Shown here piece by piece: positions 17,418 to 26,013 of a stretch of DNA of 61,468 nucleotides. The position numbers and the translations under genes are program-made. The notes below the pieces were generated by a model. The model ran no database searches, was not told where the DNA came from, and saw nothing but the letters and a program-made list of their open reading frames with translations. Origin of the DNA: Candidatus Auribacterota bacterium (GTDB taxonomy: Bacteria > Auribacterota > JAFGBW01 > JAFGJP01); assembly GCA_023144635.1 (NCBI GenBank), contig JAGLFH010000056.1:1-61468 (forward strand), written 5' to 3'. The first letter of the stretch is position 1. Each line of letters opens with the position of its first letter.

Positions 17418-18599
17418 ATGAGTAAAAATATTGAACTTACAGATAAATTTGTTTTAAAGACTTATAGCAGGGAAAGTCTTACGTTTGTTAAGGCAAAGGG
17501 CAGTTATCTTTGGGATGAAGATGGTAATAAGTATCTTGATCTTTTCCCAGGGTGGGGTGTTGGCAATATAGGTCATATACATCCTAAGGTGAAATCTGCT
17601 ATTAAGGATCAAGTGGATAAAATGCTTCATATGCCTAATAACTTTTATTCCAAGCTGCAGGGTGAGCTGGCTGAAAAACTGATATCATGTTCTTTTCCAG
17701 GCCGTGTGTTTTTTTCTAATTCTGGAGCGGAAGCAAATGAGTGTGCATTAAAACTTGCGCGTGCTTATGGTAATCCAAAAGGCAAAAATGTTATTTTAAC
17801 AGCAAAAAAATCCTTTCACGGGCGTACTCTTGCAACTGTTACTTTAACAGGACAGGAAAAATATCAGGCAGGCTTTGAACCGCTTCTTCCTAATGTAAAA
17901 TATTTTGAATTTAATGATATTGTAAGTTTTGATAATGTTTTTGATGAAAACGTATGCGCTGTTTTTATAGAAATTATTCAGGGTGAAGGCGGAGTCCGTG
18001 TTGCGGATAAAAAATTTATTGAACATCTTCGTTCAAAGACTAAAGAGAATAATTCTTTATTGATAATAGATGAAGTTCAGACAGGTGTCGGCAGGACAGG
18101 AAAATTCTTTGCATTCGAAAATTATGATATTATTCCTGATGCTGTATCAATGGCAAAAGCTCTTGGTGGAGGGGTGCCTATAGGAGCAACAATAGTAAAT
18201 GAAAAATTTATTGATGTATTGGGGCCAGGTAAGCATGCTTCTACTTTTGGTGGTAATTCTCTTGCGTGCCGAGCAGCTATAGCTGTCCTTGATGTTATGG
18301 AAAATGAGAAAATACTTCAAAAGATGCGTTCAAAAAGCAAAGAACTTTTTAAACACTTAAAGAAATTCAAGAAAAAATTTCCGTTTATTAAAGAAGTTCG
18401 TGGAATGGGTCTTATGGCAGGAATTGAAATGGAAGGGGAACTTGCAAAAGAGTTTTTCAAAAAAGCTATTGATAGAAAATGTATCGTAAATTATACTGCA
18501 GGTTGTGTTGTAAGGCTTATGCCTGCTCTTAATATTAAAAGAAAAGACCTTTTAGAAGGTCTTAAAATTATGGAAGAAATACTTTATGAACTTGGATAA
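17418..18599 (+). CDS. argD: Acetylornithine aminotransferase
   Basis: A 393-residue class III PLP aminotransferase. It shows FFSNSGAEANECALKLAR, KSFHGRT, IIDEVQTGVGRTGKFFAFE and the PLP lysine in SMAKALGGGVPIGA. It makes N-acetylornithine from the semialdehyde; ArgD proteins often also accept N-succinyl-diaminopimelate. In this genome the DapL gene removes the need for that second role. The gene overlaps argF by 14 nt, so they are translationally coupled. Confidence 0.94.
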   Translation: MSKNIELTDKFVLKTYSRESLTFVKAKGSYLWDEDGNKYLDLFPGWGVGNIGHIHPKVKSAIKDQVDKMLHMPNNFYSKLQGELAEKLISCSFPGRVFFSNSGAEANECALKLARAYGNPKGKNVILTAKKSFHGRTLATVTLTGQEKYQAGFEPLLPNVKYFEFNDIVSFDNVFDENVCAVFIEIIQGEGGVRVADKKFIEHLRSKTKENNSLLIIDEVQTGVGRTGKFFAFENYDIIPDAVSMAKALGGGVPIGATIVNEKFIDVLGPGKHASTFGGNSLACRAAIAVLDVMENEKILQKMRSKSKELFKHLKKFKKKFPFIKEVRGMGLMAGIEMEGELAKEFFKKAIDRKCIVNYTAGCVVRLMPALNIKRKDLLEGLKIMEEILYELG

Positions 18600-19530
18600 A
18601 AAATTAAGGAATAAAGACATACTTTCTATAGCGGATCTTGAAAAAGATGAGATAGAGCTAATTTTTAAAGTAACAGAAGACCTTAAAAAGGATAAATATC
18701 AGGACCTTTTAAAGACAAAGATACTGGCCCTTATCTTTCATAAGCTTTCAACCCGTACACGTGTTTCCTTTGAGGCAGGAATGTATCACCTAGGCGGTAA
18801 TACAATTTTTTTAAGCTCAAAAGAAATCCAGCTTAAGCGGGGAGAGACTGTTGAAGACACAGCACGTGTTCTTTCACGATATGTAGATGGTGTTGTTATA
18901 AGAACATTTGAGCATGATGATATAGTCCGTTTTGCAAAAGCATCAAGCATACCTGTCATAAACGGACTCACTGACCTTATGCATCCGTGCCAGGTCATTT
19001 CTGACCTTTTTACTATTAAGGAACTTAAAGGTAAGCTTAAAGGTCTAAAGATTGTATTCCTTGGAGATGGAGCAAATAATCTTGCTCATTCCTGGCTTTT
19101 TGGAGCAGCTAAAACAGGCCTTGATCTTATTATTTCGGCACCTGCTCCGTACTGGCCTGATAAAAAATTAATGGCTCATGCAAAATCTATTTTGGAAAAA
19201 GAGGGGCATGGTTCTATTGAGATAGATCAGAATGTAGAACGGGCAGTATCAAATGCAGATATTATATACACTGATGTCTGGACAAGCATGGGTCAGGAAG
19301 AGGAAGAAGATAAACGAAAAGATATTTTTGGTAAATTTCAGGTAAATGCATCACTTATGAGCAAAGCAAAAAAAGATGCTGTCTTTATGCACTGCCTTCC
19401 TGCGCATCGTGGGGAAGAGGTGACAGAAGATGTCCTTGAAAGTCCTCAGTCGGTTGTCTTTCCACAGGCTGAAAACCGCATGCATGTGCAAAAAGCAATT
19501 ATAACCCTTCTTATGAGGGGACGCGAATAA
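18586..19530 (+). CDS. argF: Ornithine carbamoyltransferase
   Basis: A 314-residue transcarbamylase forming citrulline from ornithine and carbamoyl phosphate. The carbamoyl phosphate loop STRTRVSFE, the HPCQ motif (LMHPCQVISDL) and the ornithine-binding HCLPAHRGEEVT are all present. The start overlaps the end of argD. The gene ends 124 nt before argG; the gap opens with the dispersed phrase ACGCAGAT. Confidence 0.96.
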   Translation: MNLDKKLRNKDILSIADLEKDEIELIFKVTEDLKKDKYQDLLKTKILALIFHKLSTRTRVSFEAGMYHLGGNTIFLSSKEIQLKRGETVEDTARVLSRYVDGVVIRTFEHDDIVRFAKASSIPVINGLTDLMHPCQVISDLFTIKELKGKLKGLKIVFLGDGANNLAHSWLFGAAKTGLDLIISAPAPYWPDKKLMAHAKSILEKEGHGSIEIDQNVERAVSNADIIYTDVWTSMGQEEEEDKRKDIFGKFQVNASLMSKAKKDAVFMHCLPAHRGEEVTEDVLESPQSVVFPQAENRMHVQKAIITLLMRGRE

Positions 19531-19653
19531 ACGCAGATCTTTTTATAGATTAACACAAATAAACTTTTGGGTTTTATTAAACGGAAACAAAGCTTTTTTT
19601 TAGTCAGGTGAGATTGATTTAAGAATTATTTAATTAATAGGAGTTAAGTTTAT

Positions 19654-20862
19654 ATGGCAAAGAAAAGAGAAAAAGTTGTACTTGCATATTCAGGAGGCTT
19701 GGATACAAGTGTTATTTTAAAGTGGCTTCAGGAAGAAAAAGATCTTGATGTAATAACATATTCATCTCAGCTGGGTGAGGTTGAGAATAAAAATCTTAAG
19801 AAAAAAGCGCTTTCCTGCGGAGCAATTAAAGCTTATGAGGAAAATGTAGAAAAAGAATTTGCTGAAGATTATGTTTTACCTGCCCTAAAGGCCGGTGCAA
19901 TATATGAAGGAAAATATCTTCTTGCAACTGCTCTTGGCCGTCCGTTGATAGCAAAGAGAATGATTGATATAGCAAGAAAAGAAAAAGCCGCTTATATCTC
20001 TCATGGATGTACTGGTAAAGGTAATGACCAGCTTAGATTTGAGTATACTGCTGCTGCATTAGCTCCAGAGCTTAAGGTCATTGCTCCTTTAAGGGAGTGG
20101 GATCTTCATTCACGTGAAGAAGAAATAGATTATGCTAAAAAGCTTGGAGTTAAAGTTCCGGTAACCAAGAAGAATCCATATAGTATAGATAAGAATCTAT
20201 GGGGTATTGCAATTGAATGCGGAATACTTGAAGATCCATGGTGTTCTCCTCCGGAAGATGTATATGTAATGACAAAAAATCCTTTAAATGCACCGAACCG
20301 TGTTGAAAAGGTGACAATTGATATCAAAGATGGTGTTCCTGTTGCGGTTAATGGTAAGAAAATGAATCTAGTAGATCTCATAAATAAATTAAACAAAATA
20401 GGCGGAAAAAATGGTGTTGGGCGGGTGGATCTTATCGAGAACAGGACTGTCGGAATAAAATCACGCGAGATATATGAACTTCCGGCAGGTGTGATCCTTT
20501 ATACGGCGATGCAGGAAATGGAAAGACTTGTTCTTGATAAAGAAACGAGCAGATTCAAAAAGACTGTATCTGATAAGTATTCGACTCTTATATATGAGGG
20601 AAGATGGTTTTCTGATCTTAAGATTTATCTTGATTCTTTTATAGAGAGCACAATGAAATATATGACAGGAACAGTGATGATCGGTCTTTACAAAGGAAAT
20701 GTTTCCGTCATGAAACGTCGTTCACCTTACAGTCTTTATAGTAAAGAGTATGCGACTTATACAAGTGAAGATAAGTTTTCTCAGGATGCAGCAGGTGGAT
20801 ATATTGAAATAGAAAGTCTGCCTCTCAAGCTGCAGGGAAGAAGAAAGAAGAGGTTAAAATGA
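19654..20862 (+). CDS. argG: Argininosuccinate synthase
   Basis: A 402-residue enzyme joining citrulline and aspartate with ATP. The PP-loop is VLAYSGGLDTSVILKW, and further signatures are HGCTGKGNDQLRFE, ILEDPW and MKRRSPYSLY. The length is normal for the short bacterial form. AGGAG lies upstream. The last bases overlap argH by 4 nt (ATGA). Confidence 0.96.
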   Translation: MAKKREKVVLAYSGGLDTSVILKWLQEEKDLDVITYSSQLGEVENKNLKKKALSCGAIKAYEENVEKEFAEDYVLPALKAGAIYEGKYLLATALGRPLIAKRMIDIARKEKAAYISHGCTGKGNDQLRFEYTAAALAPELKVIAPLREWDLHSREEEIDYAKKLGVKVPVTKKNPYSIDKNLWGIAIECGILEDPWCSPPEDVYVMTKNPLNAPNRVEKVTIDIKDGVPVAVNGKKMNLVDLINKLNKIGGKNGVGRVDLIENRTVGIKSREIYELPAGVILYTAMQEMERLVLDKETSRFKKTVSDKYSTLIYEGRWFSDLKIYLDSFIESTMKYMTGTVMIGLYKGNVSVMKRRSPYSLYSKEYATYTSEDKFSQDAAGGYIEIESLPLKLQGRRKKRLK

Positions 20863-22235
20863 CTCGTCCTGTAATTAAAGGTATTTTTAAGGAAGGATTG
20901 CATGAAGAAGCAATACGCTTTAGTGCTTCTCATGAATTTGATAGGAAGCTATATCGTTATGATATTCGCGGAAGCATAGCATGGGCAAAAATGCTGAAGA
21001 AAATAGGTATTCTGAACAGAATAGAGCTTGATAAAATTGTAGGTGCTTTAAAAAGGATAGAAAAGAATATTGATACAGGTAAGTTTTTATTTAATGATAA
21101 TCTCGAAGATATCCATATGCATATTGAGGCTGAATTAAAGAACAGAATAGGACTCATTGCAAAGAAACTTCATACAGGTAGAAGCAGAAACGAACAAGTT
21201 GCTCTTGATGAACGTTTGTATTGCAGAGATAAGATCAAGGAGGTCATAGCCTCTTTAAAAAAGTTACAGAAAGTTTTGCTTAAAAAAACAAAAGAAAATA
21301 TAGATGTTATTATACCGGGATATACTCATCTTCAGCAGGCTCAGCCGATAAGTGCTGGACATTATTTTTTAGCATATGTAGAAAAATTTGCTCGCGACAT
21401 AGAACGCTTGTTAGAAATAAGTAAAAGAGTTGATGTGCTTGTAATGGGTTCTTCTGCGTTAGCAGGTACAACTATTAATGTTGATAGGAATTTTCTTGCC
21501 CGCGAACTTGGGTTTAAAAAATTAAGCCCAAATTCTTTAGATGCAGTTAGTGACAGAGATTTTGTTATTGAAATCATTTTTTCTTCAGCATTAATCGGAA
21601 TGCATTTGAGCAGACTTGCTGAAGATATTGTAATATGGAAGAGCATTGAATTTGATTACCTAGATAATCTAAATGGATTTTGCACAGGCTCAAGCCTTAT
21701 GCCTCAAAAAGCGAATCCTGACATTGCAGAACTTGTTCGTGGTAAAACAGCAAGGCTTTATGGGAATCTTGTTCAAATATTAACCCTTATGAAAGCATTA
21801 CCGATGACGTATAACCGGGATATGCAAGAGGATAAAGAACATTTATTTGATTCAGTCGATACGGTTTTAAGAAGTCTTGAAGTGTTTACACATCTTATTG
21901 GAAGCCTTAAATTTAAAAAAGATAATATTTTGATGAGAATGTCAGAATTTGTTTTGGCAACTGATATCGCAGAATATCTTGTAAATAAAAAGATGGCTTT
22001 TAGGGATGCACATGAAACTGTTGGAAAGATAGTCTGTTTTATGATGGATAATAAAAAGACTTTTTCAGATATGACTTTGCAGGAATTTCAGAAATTCAGC
22101 AAATCATTTGATAAAAAATTTCTTTCCATATTGAATGTTAATAAATCAGTTGATGCACGGGTTGCATATGGTGGTACATCACGTAAGAACGTAAGAAGAG
22201 AAATGAAAAATTGGGAAAAGAGACTTTCTAAATAA
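20859..22235 (+). CDS. argH: Argininosuccinate lyase
   Basis: A 458-residue fumarase/aspartase superfamily lyase releasing arginine and fumarate. Conserved regions are LHTGRSRNEQVA, GYTHLQQAQPIS, and the signature GSSLMPQKANPDIAELVRGK, in which the second lysine of the common MPQKKNPD motif is alanine; the catalytic serine of the GSS loop is present. It is coupled to argG and followed 33 nt later by lysA. Confidence 0.95.
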   Translation: MTRPVIKGIFKEGLHEEAIRFSASHEFDRKLYRYDIRGSIAWAKMLKKIGILNRIELDKIVGALKRIEKNIDTGKFLFNDNLEDIHMHIEAELKNRIGLIAKKLHTGRSRNEQVALDERLYCRDKIKEVIASLKKLQKVLLKKTKENIDVIIPGYTHLQQAQPISAGHYFLAYVEKFARDIERLLEISKRVDVLVMGSSALAGTTINVDRNFLARELGFKKLSPNSLDAVSDRDFVIEIIFSSALIGMHLSRLAEDIVIWKSIEFDYLDNLNGFCTGSSLMPQKANPDIAELVRGKTARLYGNLVQILTLMKALPMTYNRDMQEDKEHLFDSVDTVLRSLEVFTHLIGSLKFKKDNILMRMSEFVLATDIAEYLVNKKMAFRDAHETVGKIVCFMMDNKKTFSDMTLQEFQKFSKSFDKKFLSILNVNKSVDARVAYGGTSRKNVRREMKNWEKRLSK

Positions 22236-22268
22236 TAGATATTCTACTTTAGAATAAAAGGAGATAAG

Positions 22269-23525
22269 ATGCAGGCTTTTACCTTTAAAGGAGATTCACT
22301 TTACTGTGAGGACGTAAAGTGTACTGATATTGCAGAAAAATATGGAACACCGGTATATGTTTATAGTCATGGTTCATTCACGAGAAGTTTTAGTGAACTT
22401 CAAAAGTCTTTTTCATCTGTTCCTAATTTAGTTTGTTACTCTGTAAAGACTTGTTCAAATCTTTCAATCTTAAAGATGATTCATGATATAGGTGGAGGTT
22501 TTGATATAGTATCAATCGGAGAACTTCGAAGGGTATTTGCTGCAACTGGTGATGTAAGCAAATGTGTTTTTGCAGGAGTTGGTAAACGCGAATATGAGCT
22601 TACCGAGGCACTTGAGAAGGGAATATATTCTTTTACTGTTGAATCTGAGCAGGAACTTGAGATGCTTAATAAATGTGCAAAGAAACTTGATAAAAAGGCT
22701 TCTTTTGCTCTTCGAATTAATCCTGATGTTGATCCAAAAACACATAAGTATATTTCGACAGGGAAAAAAGAAAATAAATTTGGTATTGATATGAAGCTTG
22801 CTTTTGAACTTTATAAAAAATCATGTGATATGGAGTTTTTATTAGCTGAAGGTATTCATATGCATATCGGATCTCAGATTACTACTATAGATCCTTATGT
22901 TGAAGCTGTTAAAAAGATGTCGAAATTGATAAGTGATCTTAAAAATGCAAATGTTCCTATTGAATATTTTGATATAGGCGGAGGTTTTGGTATTATTTAT
23001 AATGATGAGAAGCCTATAGGATCTGATGACATAATTAAAGAACTAATACCTTTACTTAAAGATACAGGTTTGAAAATACTTCTTGAACCTGGAAGATCTA
23101 TTGCAGGAAATTCAGGAATACTTTTAACAAAAGTAGTATATATTAAAAATAATTCTGTTAAGAACTTTGCAATAGTAGATGCAGGAATGAACGATCTTTT
23201 GCGTCCTTCACTTTACGAAGCCTATCATAAAATATTAAGTATTACCGGTGGAGCTGGGCAAAAGGGTAGTGAAAATTATGATGTTGTAGGTCCTATTTGT
23301 GAATCAGGTGATTATCTTGCTCTTGATAGAAGCTTGCCTGTTCTGCAGCAAGGGGATATTTTATCTGTAATGTCTGCAGGTGCATATGGATTTTCAATGT
23401 CGTCAAATTATAATTCAAGGACACGTGTTCCTGAGGTGATGATAAAAGGGAACCAAACTTATCTTATAAGAGAAAAAGAAAACTTTGATGATCTTATTAA
23501 AGGAGAAAAGATCGTTAAGTTTTAA
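22269..23525 (+). CDS. lysA: Diaminopimelate decarboxylase
   Basis: A 418-residue fold-III PLP enzyme making lysine from meso-diaminopimelate. The PLP lysine sits in CYSVKTCSNLSIL (usually YAxKAN), followed by GGGFDIVSIGEL, HMHIGSQI, DIGGGFGI, LEPGRSI and the substrate-contacting GPICESGD. The length is normal. It ends the arg-lys gene block and meets a PilZ gene head-on, with only 1 nt between the two stop codons. Confidence 0.95.
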   Translation: MQAFTFKGDSLYCEDVKCTDIAEKYGTPVYVYSHGSFTRSFSELQKSFSSVPNLVCYSVKTCSNLSILKMIHDIGGGFDIVSIGELRRVFAATGDVSKCVFAGVGKREYELTEALEKGIYSFTVESEQELEMLNKCAKKLDKKASFALRINPDVDPKTHKYISTGKKENKFGIDMKLAFELYKKSCDMEFLLAEGIHMHIGSQITTIDPYVEAVKKMSKLISDLKNANVPIEYFDIGGGFGIIYNDEKPIGSDDIIKELIPLLKDTGLKILLEPGRSIAGNSGILLTKVVYIKNNSVKNFAIVDAGMNDLLRPSLYEAYHKILSITGGAGQKGSENYDVVGPICESGDYLALDRSLPVLQQGDILSVMSAGAYGFSMSSNYNSRTRVPEVMIKGNQTYLIREKENFDDLIKGEKIVKF

Positions 23526-23526
23526 C

Positions 23527-23907
23527 TTAAAGGATATGTTTTTCTATAAATTTGTTTAATGTCTCAGATTCTTCTTCAGTAGCAATATTGAACTCGGCAC
23601 CTACATGATAATTTATTTCATTATTTTCGTCTTCATTTCGAGTTTCTATCCAAATAACGGTGCTTTGAATAACTATTGTAATTGCCTTATTGCCATCTTC
23701 AAAAGAGATTTCAATATCTATAAAATCTCCTATTGAAAAAGAAAAATCTGAAATCAATAATATTCCACCAAAGCCGATATTACCTGAAGTTGATGTCTGA
23801 AAATTATCGGTTCCTGAATCTCTGAAACGAATCAAGTATGGAGATGAATTGGCAAATGGGAATCTTTGACCATGTCTTCTTTCTGGTCCGCCGTAATTGT
23901 CTAACAC
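23527..23907 (-). CDS. PilZ domain protein
   Basis: A 126-residue single-domain PilZ protein, likely binding cyclic di-GMP. The RxxxR motif is intact (R11 to R15 in ERRHGQRFPF). The second motif, normally D/NxSxxG, reads NIGFGG, so the serine is replaced by glycine. The start is GTG at 23907 behind GGAGGG. It lies alone on the minus strand between lysA and a second PilZ-like gene, 249 nt away. Its effector partner is unknown. Confidence 0.8.
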   Translation of the reverse strand: MLDNYGGPERRHGQRFPFANSSPYLIRFRDSGTDNFQTSTSGNIGFGGILLISDFSFSIGDFIDIEISFEDGNKAITIVIQSTVIWIETRNEDENNEINYHVGAEFNIATEEESETLNKFIEKHIL

Positions 23908-24156
23908 TATGCCCTCCTTAGGGTTAAAAGATTTTTATGTTATTAAGCTTATAACTATATACTATATGTGCTGAGGGCAATCAGAGCATTTTCAGTATAT
24001 ATATGTTAAGTTATAACAAACAAATAATGAATATATTTTATCGTTTTTTATTGAATTTTACCAGAGAAAAACCATTCTTTTGAAATCATACACATATTTT
24101 AATAGTAAGTTAAAATAATCTACAGTTTTGCCTTATCTTTTATGGGCGTTTTTTAA

Positions 24157-24528
24157 TTAATCAAATTTTAAACCGCATCTATATTTTCCTGACTGAGTAC
24201 GCTTTACCCAGACTAGTTGTGCGCTTTTTTTTTGAAGTTCATTTTCAAAGTCAAATCTCATTTCAAAAGGTAGTGCTTCTCCAAGCTCGAAACATAATCC
24301 TTCATTTGATAGGTTGATGCCTTCAGCCTGTAATATATCAAAATTTCCTATAAACTCTATATTGGAGTTAAAAGTTACTCTTGGTGCTCTCGGCGCATCT
24401 GTCGTGGTCGTTTTATTTAGAATAGAAAAAAGTTCAGCTATTCTGCTTTCTAGACTTTCTGATTTAAGGCGCATATGATCAAGTTCTTTTATTAATTGAG
24501 CTTTTGATTTATTTTGATCATCTTTCAT
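24157..24528 (-). CDS. PilZ-like protein with N-terminal coiled coil
   Basis: A 123-residue protein. Residues 1-40 form a predicted coiled coil (KAQLIKELDHMRLKSESLES and onward), and residues 45-123 look like a PilZ barrel. The NxSxxG motif is intact (NLSNEG), while the arginine motif is RAPR rather than RxxxR. Cyclic di-GMP binding is therefore doubtful. AGGAGGTCTC precedes the start. It is followed upstream on the same strand by a CheY-like gene 105 nt away. Confidence 0.65.
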   Translation of the reverse strand: MKDDQNKSKAQLIKELDHMRLKSESLESRIAELFSILNKTTTTDAPRAPRVTFNSNIEFIGNFDILQAEGINLSNEGLCFELGEALPFEMRFDFENELQKKSAQLVWVKRTQSGKYRCGLKFD

Positions 24529-24633
24529 AAGAGACCTCCTGTATTCATATATGTTGTTTGTATTTAGAAACAGTTCTAATGAAATATAAATTGATAACAG
24601 AATATTTTAAAAGATCTATTTTCCGATCCTGAT

Positions 24634-25050
24634 TTATTCTGAAGAAGGTACTTCTTTAGATTCTTTATCTTGTTCCGGAGCAGGATCACCGATAAGATTT
24701 TTGATCTTCTTATAAAGCTCATCTGCTTTAAAAGGTTTTACAATGTAATCGCGTATTCCTGATCTTAAAGCGTCTAAAACAACGTTTTTTGATGATAATG
24801 CTGTTAGCATTATTATGGGAATATTTTTAGTGTAATCATTTTGGCTGAGTATTTTTGAAGCTTCAATACCGTCTATACCAGGCATCATCATATCTATAAT
24901 GATTAGATCAGGATTTTCTGCTCTGGTAAGGTTCAATATATTGGTAGCATCTTCAGCGGTTGCTGTTTCATAGCCGATCTTTTTTAAGCGGTTGTTCAAC
25001 ATGAACCGAATATGACCGTGATCATCAATAATTAGTATTTTTTTAGCCAT
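24634..25050 (-). CDS. CheY-like single-domain response regulator
   Basis: A 138-residue receiver domain. The acidic pocket is D9-D10 (ILIIDDHGH), the phosphorylated aspartate is D53 (LIIIDMMMPGIDG), and the conserved threonine and lysine appear in MLTAL and YIVKPF. A short acidic tail of about 17 residues follows the domain and carries no known output. It is the first gene of a minus-strand group with the two PilZ-type genes and is divergent from xthA. Confidence 0.88.
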   Translation of the reverse strand: MAKKILIIDDHGHIRFMLNNRLKKIGYETATAEDATNILNLTRAENPDLIIIDMMMPGIDGIEASKILSQNDYTKNIPIIMLTALSSKNVVLDALRSGIRDYIVKPFKADELYKKIKNLIGDPAPEQDKESKEVPSSE

Positions 25051-25215
25051 AATTTATCCTTTATAAGTGTAAAGAAAATCAACGGTATTCGCAAGAGCAT
25101 TTTTTATTAAAAAAGAACTTTAGCATTTTAAAAAAAACACTATAATATGTGTCTCTCAACTATTCTTATATAAATGGGCTAATAAATAAAGATTAATAGT
25201 ATTAATGTGTGATAT

Positions 25216-25989
25216 ATGAAGTATTCATTGTATTCATGGAATGTGAATGGAATCAGAGCCATAGAGAAAAAAGGTTTTCTTGACTGGTTAAAAAAAGAAG
25301 ATCCTTATTTTTTAGGTGTTCAGGAGACAAAAGCAAGACCTGAACAGCTTTTCCCTGAGCTGAAAGATCCTGCAGGTTATTTCAGCTATTGGAATAGTGC
25401 AAAGAAAAAAGGTTATTCAGGAGTAGGGTCCTTTTGTAAAGAAGAAGGTCAAATTATTTCATATTCTATAGGCAAGGATGAGTTTGATAATGAAGGAAGG
25501 GTTATCGTCTCAGAATTTGAGCATTTTATAGTGTTAAATGTCTATTTTCCAAATGGAAGAAGCAGATCTGAGCGTTTAAATTATAAATTAGAATTTTATA
25601 AAACTTTTTTGAACTTTATGGGCTGTTTGAAAAAGAACAGAAAAAAGCCTCTAATTCTTTGTGGCGATCTAAATACCGCGCATAAGGAAATGGATCTTTC
25701 CAGGCCTAAAGAGAATGAGTCGGTTTCCGGTTTTTTACCTGTTGAGCGTTCCTGGATCGATGATCTTCTTTTATGGGGTATGATAGATAGTTTCAGGTTT
25801 TTTAATAATGAACCCGGTCATTATACCTGGTGGGATTATAAGACAAGAGCTCGGGAAAGGAATGTTGGCTGGAGATTAGACTATTTTTTTATTGATAAAG
25901 ATCTATTAACTAATCTCAAAAAAGCATTTATTCTTAAAAATGTTTTTGGATCGGATCATTGCCCTGTAGGTATTGTCCTTGAATTTTAA
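25216..25989 (+). CDS. xthA: Exodeoxyribonuclease III (AP endonuclease)
   Basis: A 257-residue exonuclease III family enzyme, which cuts DNA at abasic sites and trims 3' ends. Motifs are YSWNVNGIRA, the metal-binding glutamate in GVQETKA, GDLNTAHKEMDLSRP, RLDYFF and the catalytic histidine in GSDHCPVGI. The length and the insert VNGIRAIEKKGF place it with the ExoA/APE1-like subgroup. It is divergent from the CheY-like gene and 25 nt upstream of the TonB receptor. Confidence 0.94.
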   Translation: MKYSLYSWNVNGIRAIEKKGFLDWLKKEDPYFLGVQETKARPEQLFPELKDPAGYFSYWNSAKKKGYSGVGSFCKEEGQIISYSIGKDEFDNEGRVIVSEFEHFIVLNVYFPNGRSRSERLNYKLEFYKTFLNFMGCLKKNRKKPLILCGDLNTAHKEMDLSRPKENESVSGFLPVERSWIDDLLLWGMIDSFRFFNNEPGHYTWWDYKTRARERNVGWRLDYFFIDKDLLTNLKKAFILKNVFGSDHCPVGIVLEF

Positions 25990-26013
25990 GTTCTCTTTAA
26001 AGGAATTTAAATT

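Noticed and set aside
25990..26013. Cobalamin riboswitch for the BtuB-like receptor
   Set aside because: The gap before the gene is only 24 nt and carries no B12-box-like sequence upstream in xthA.
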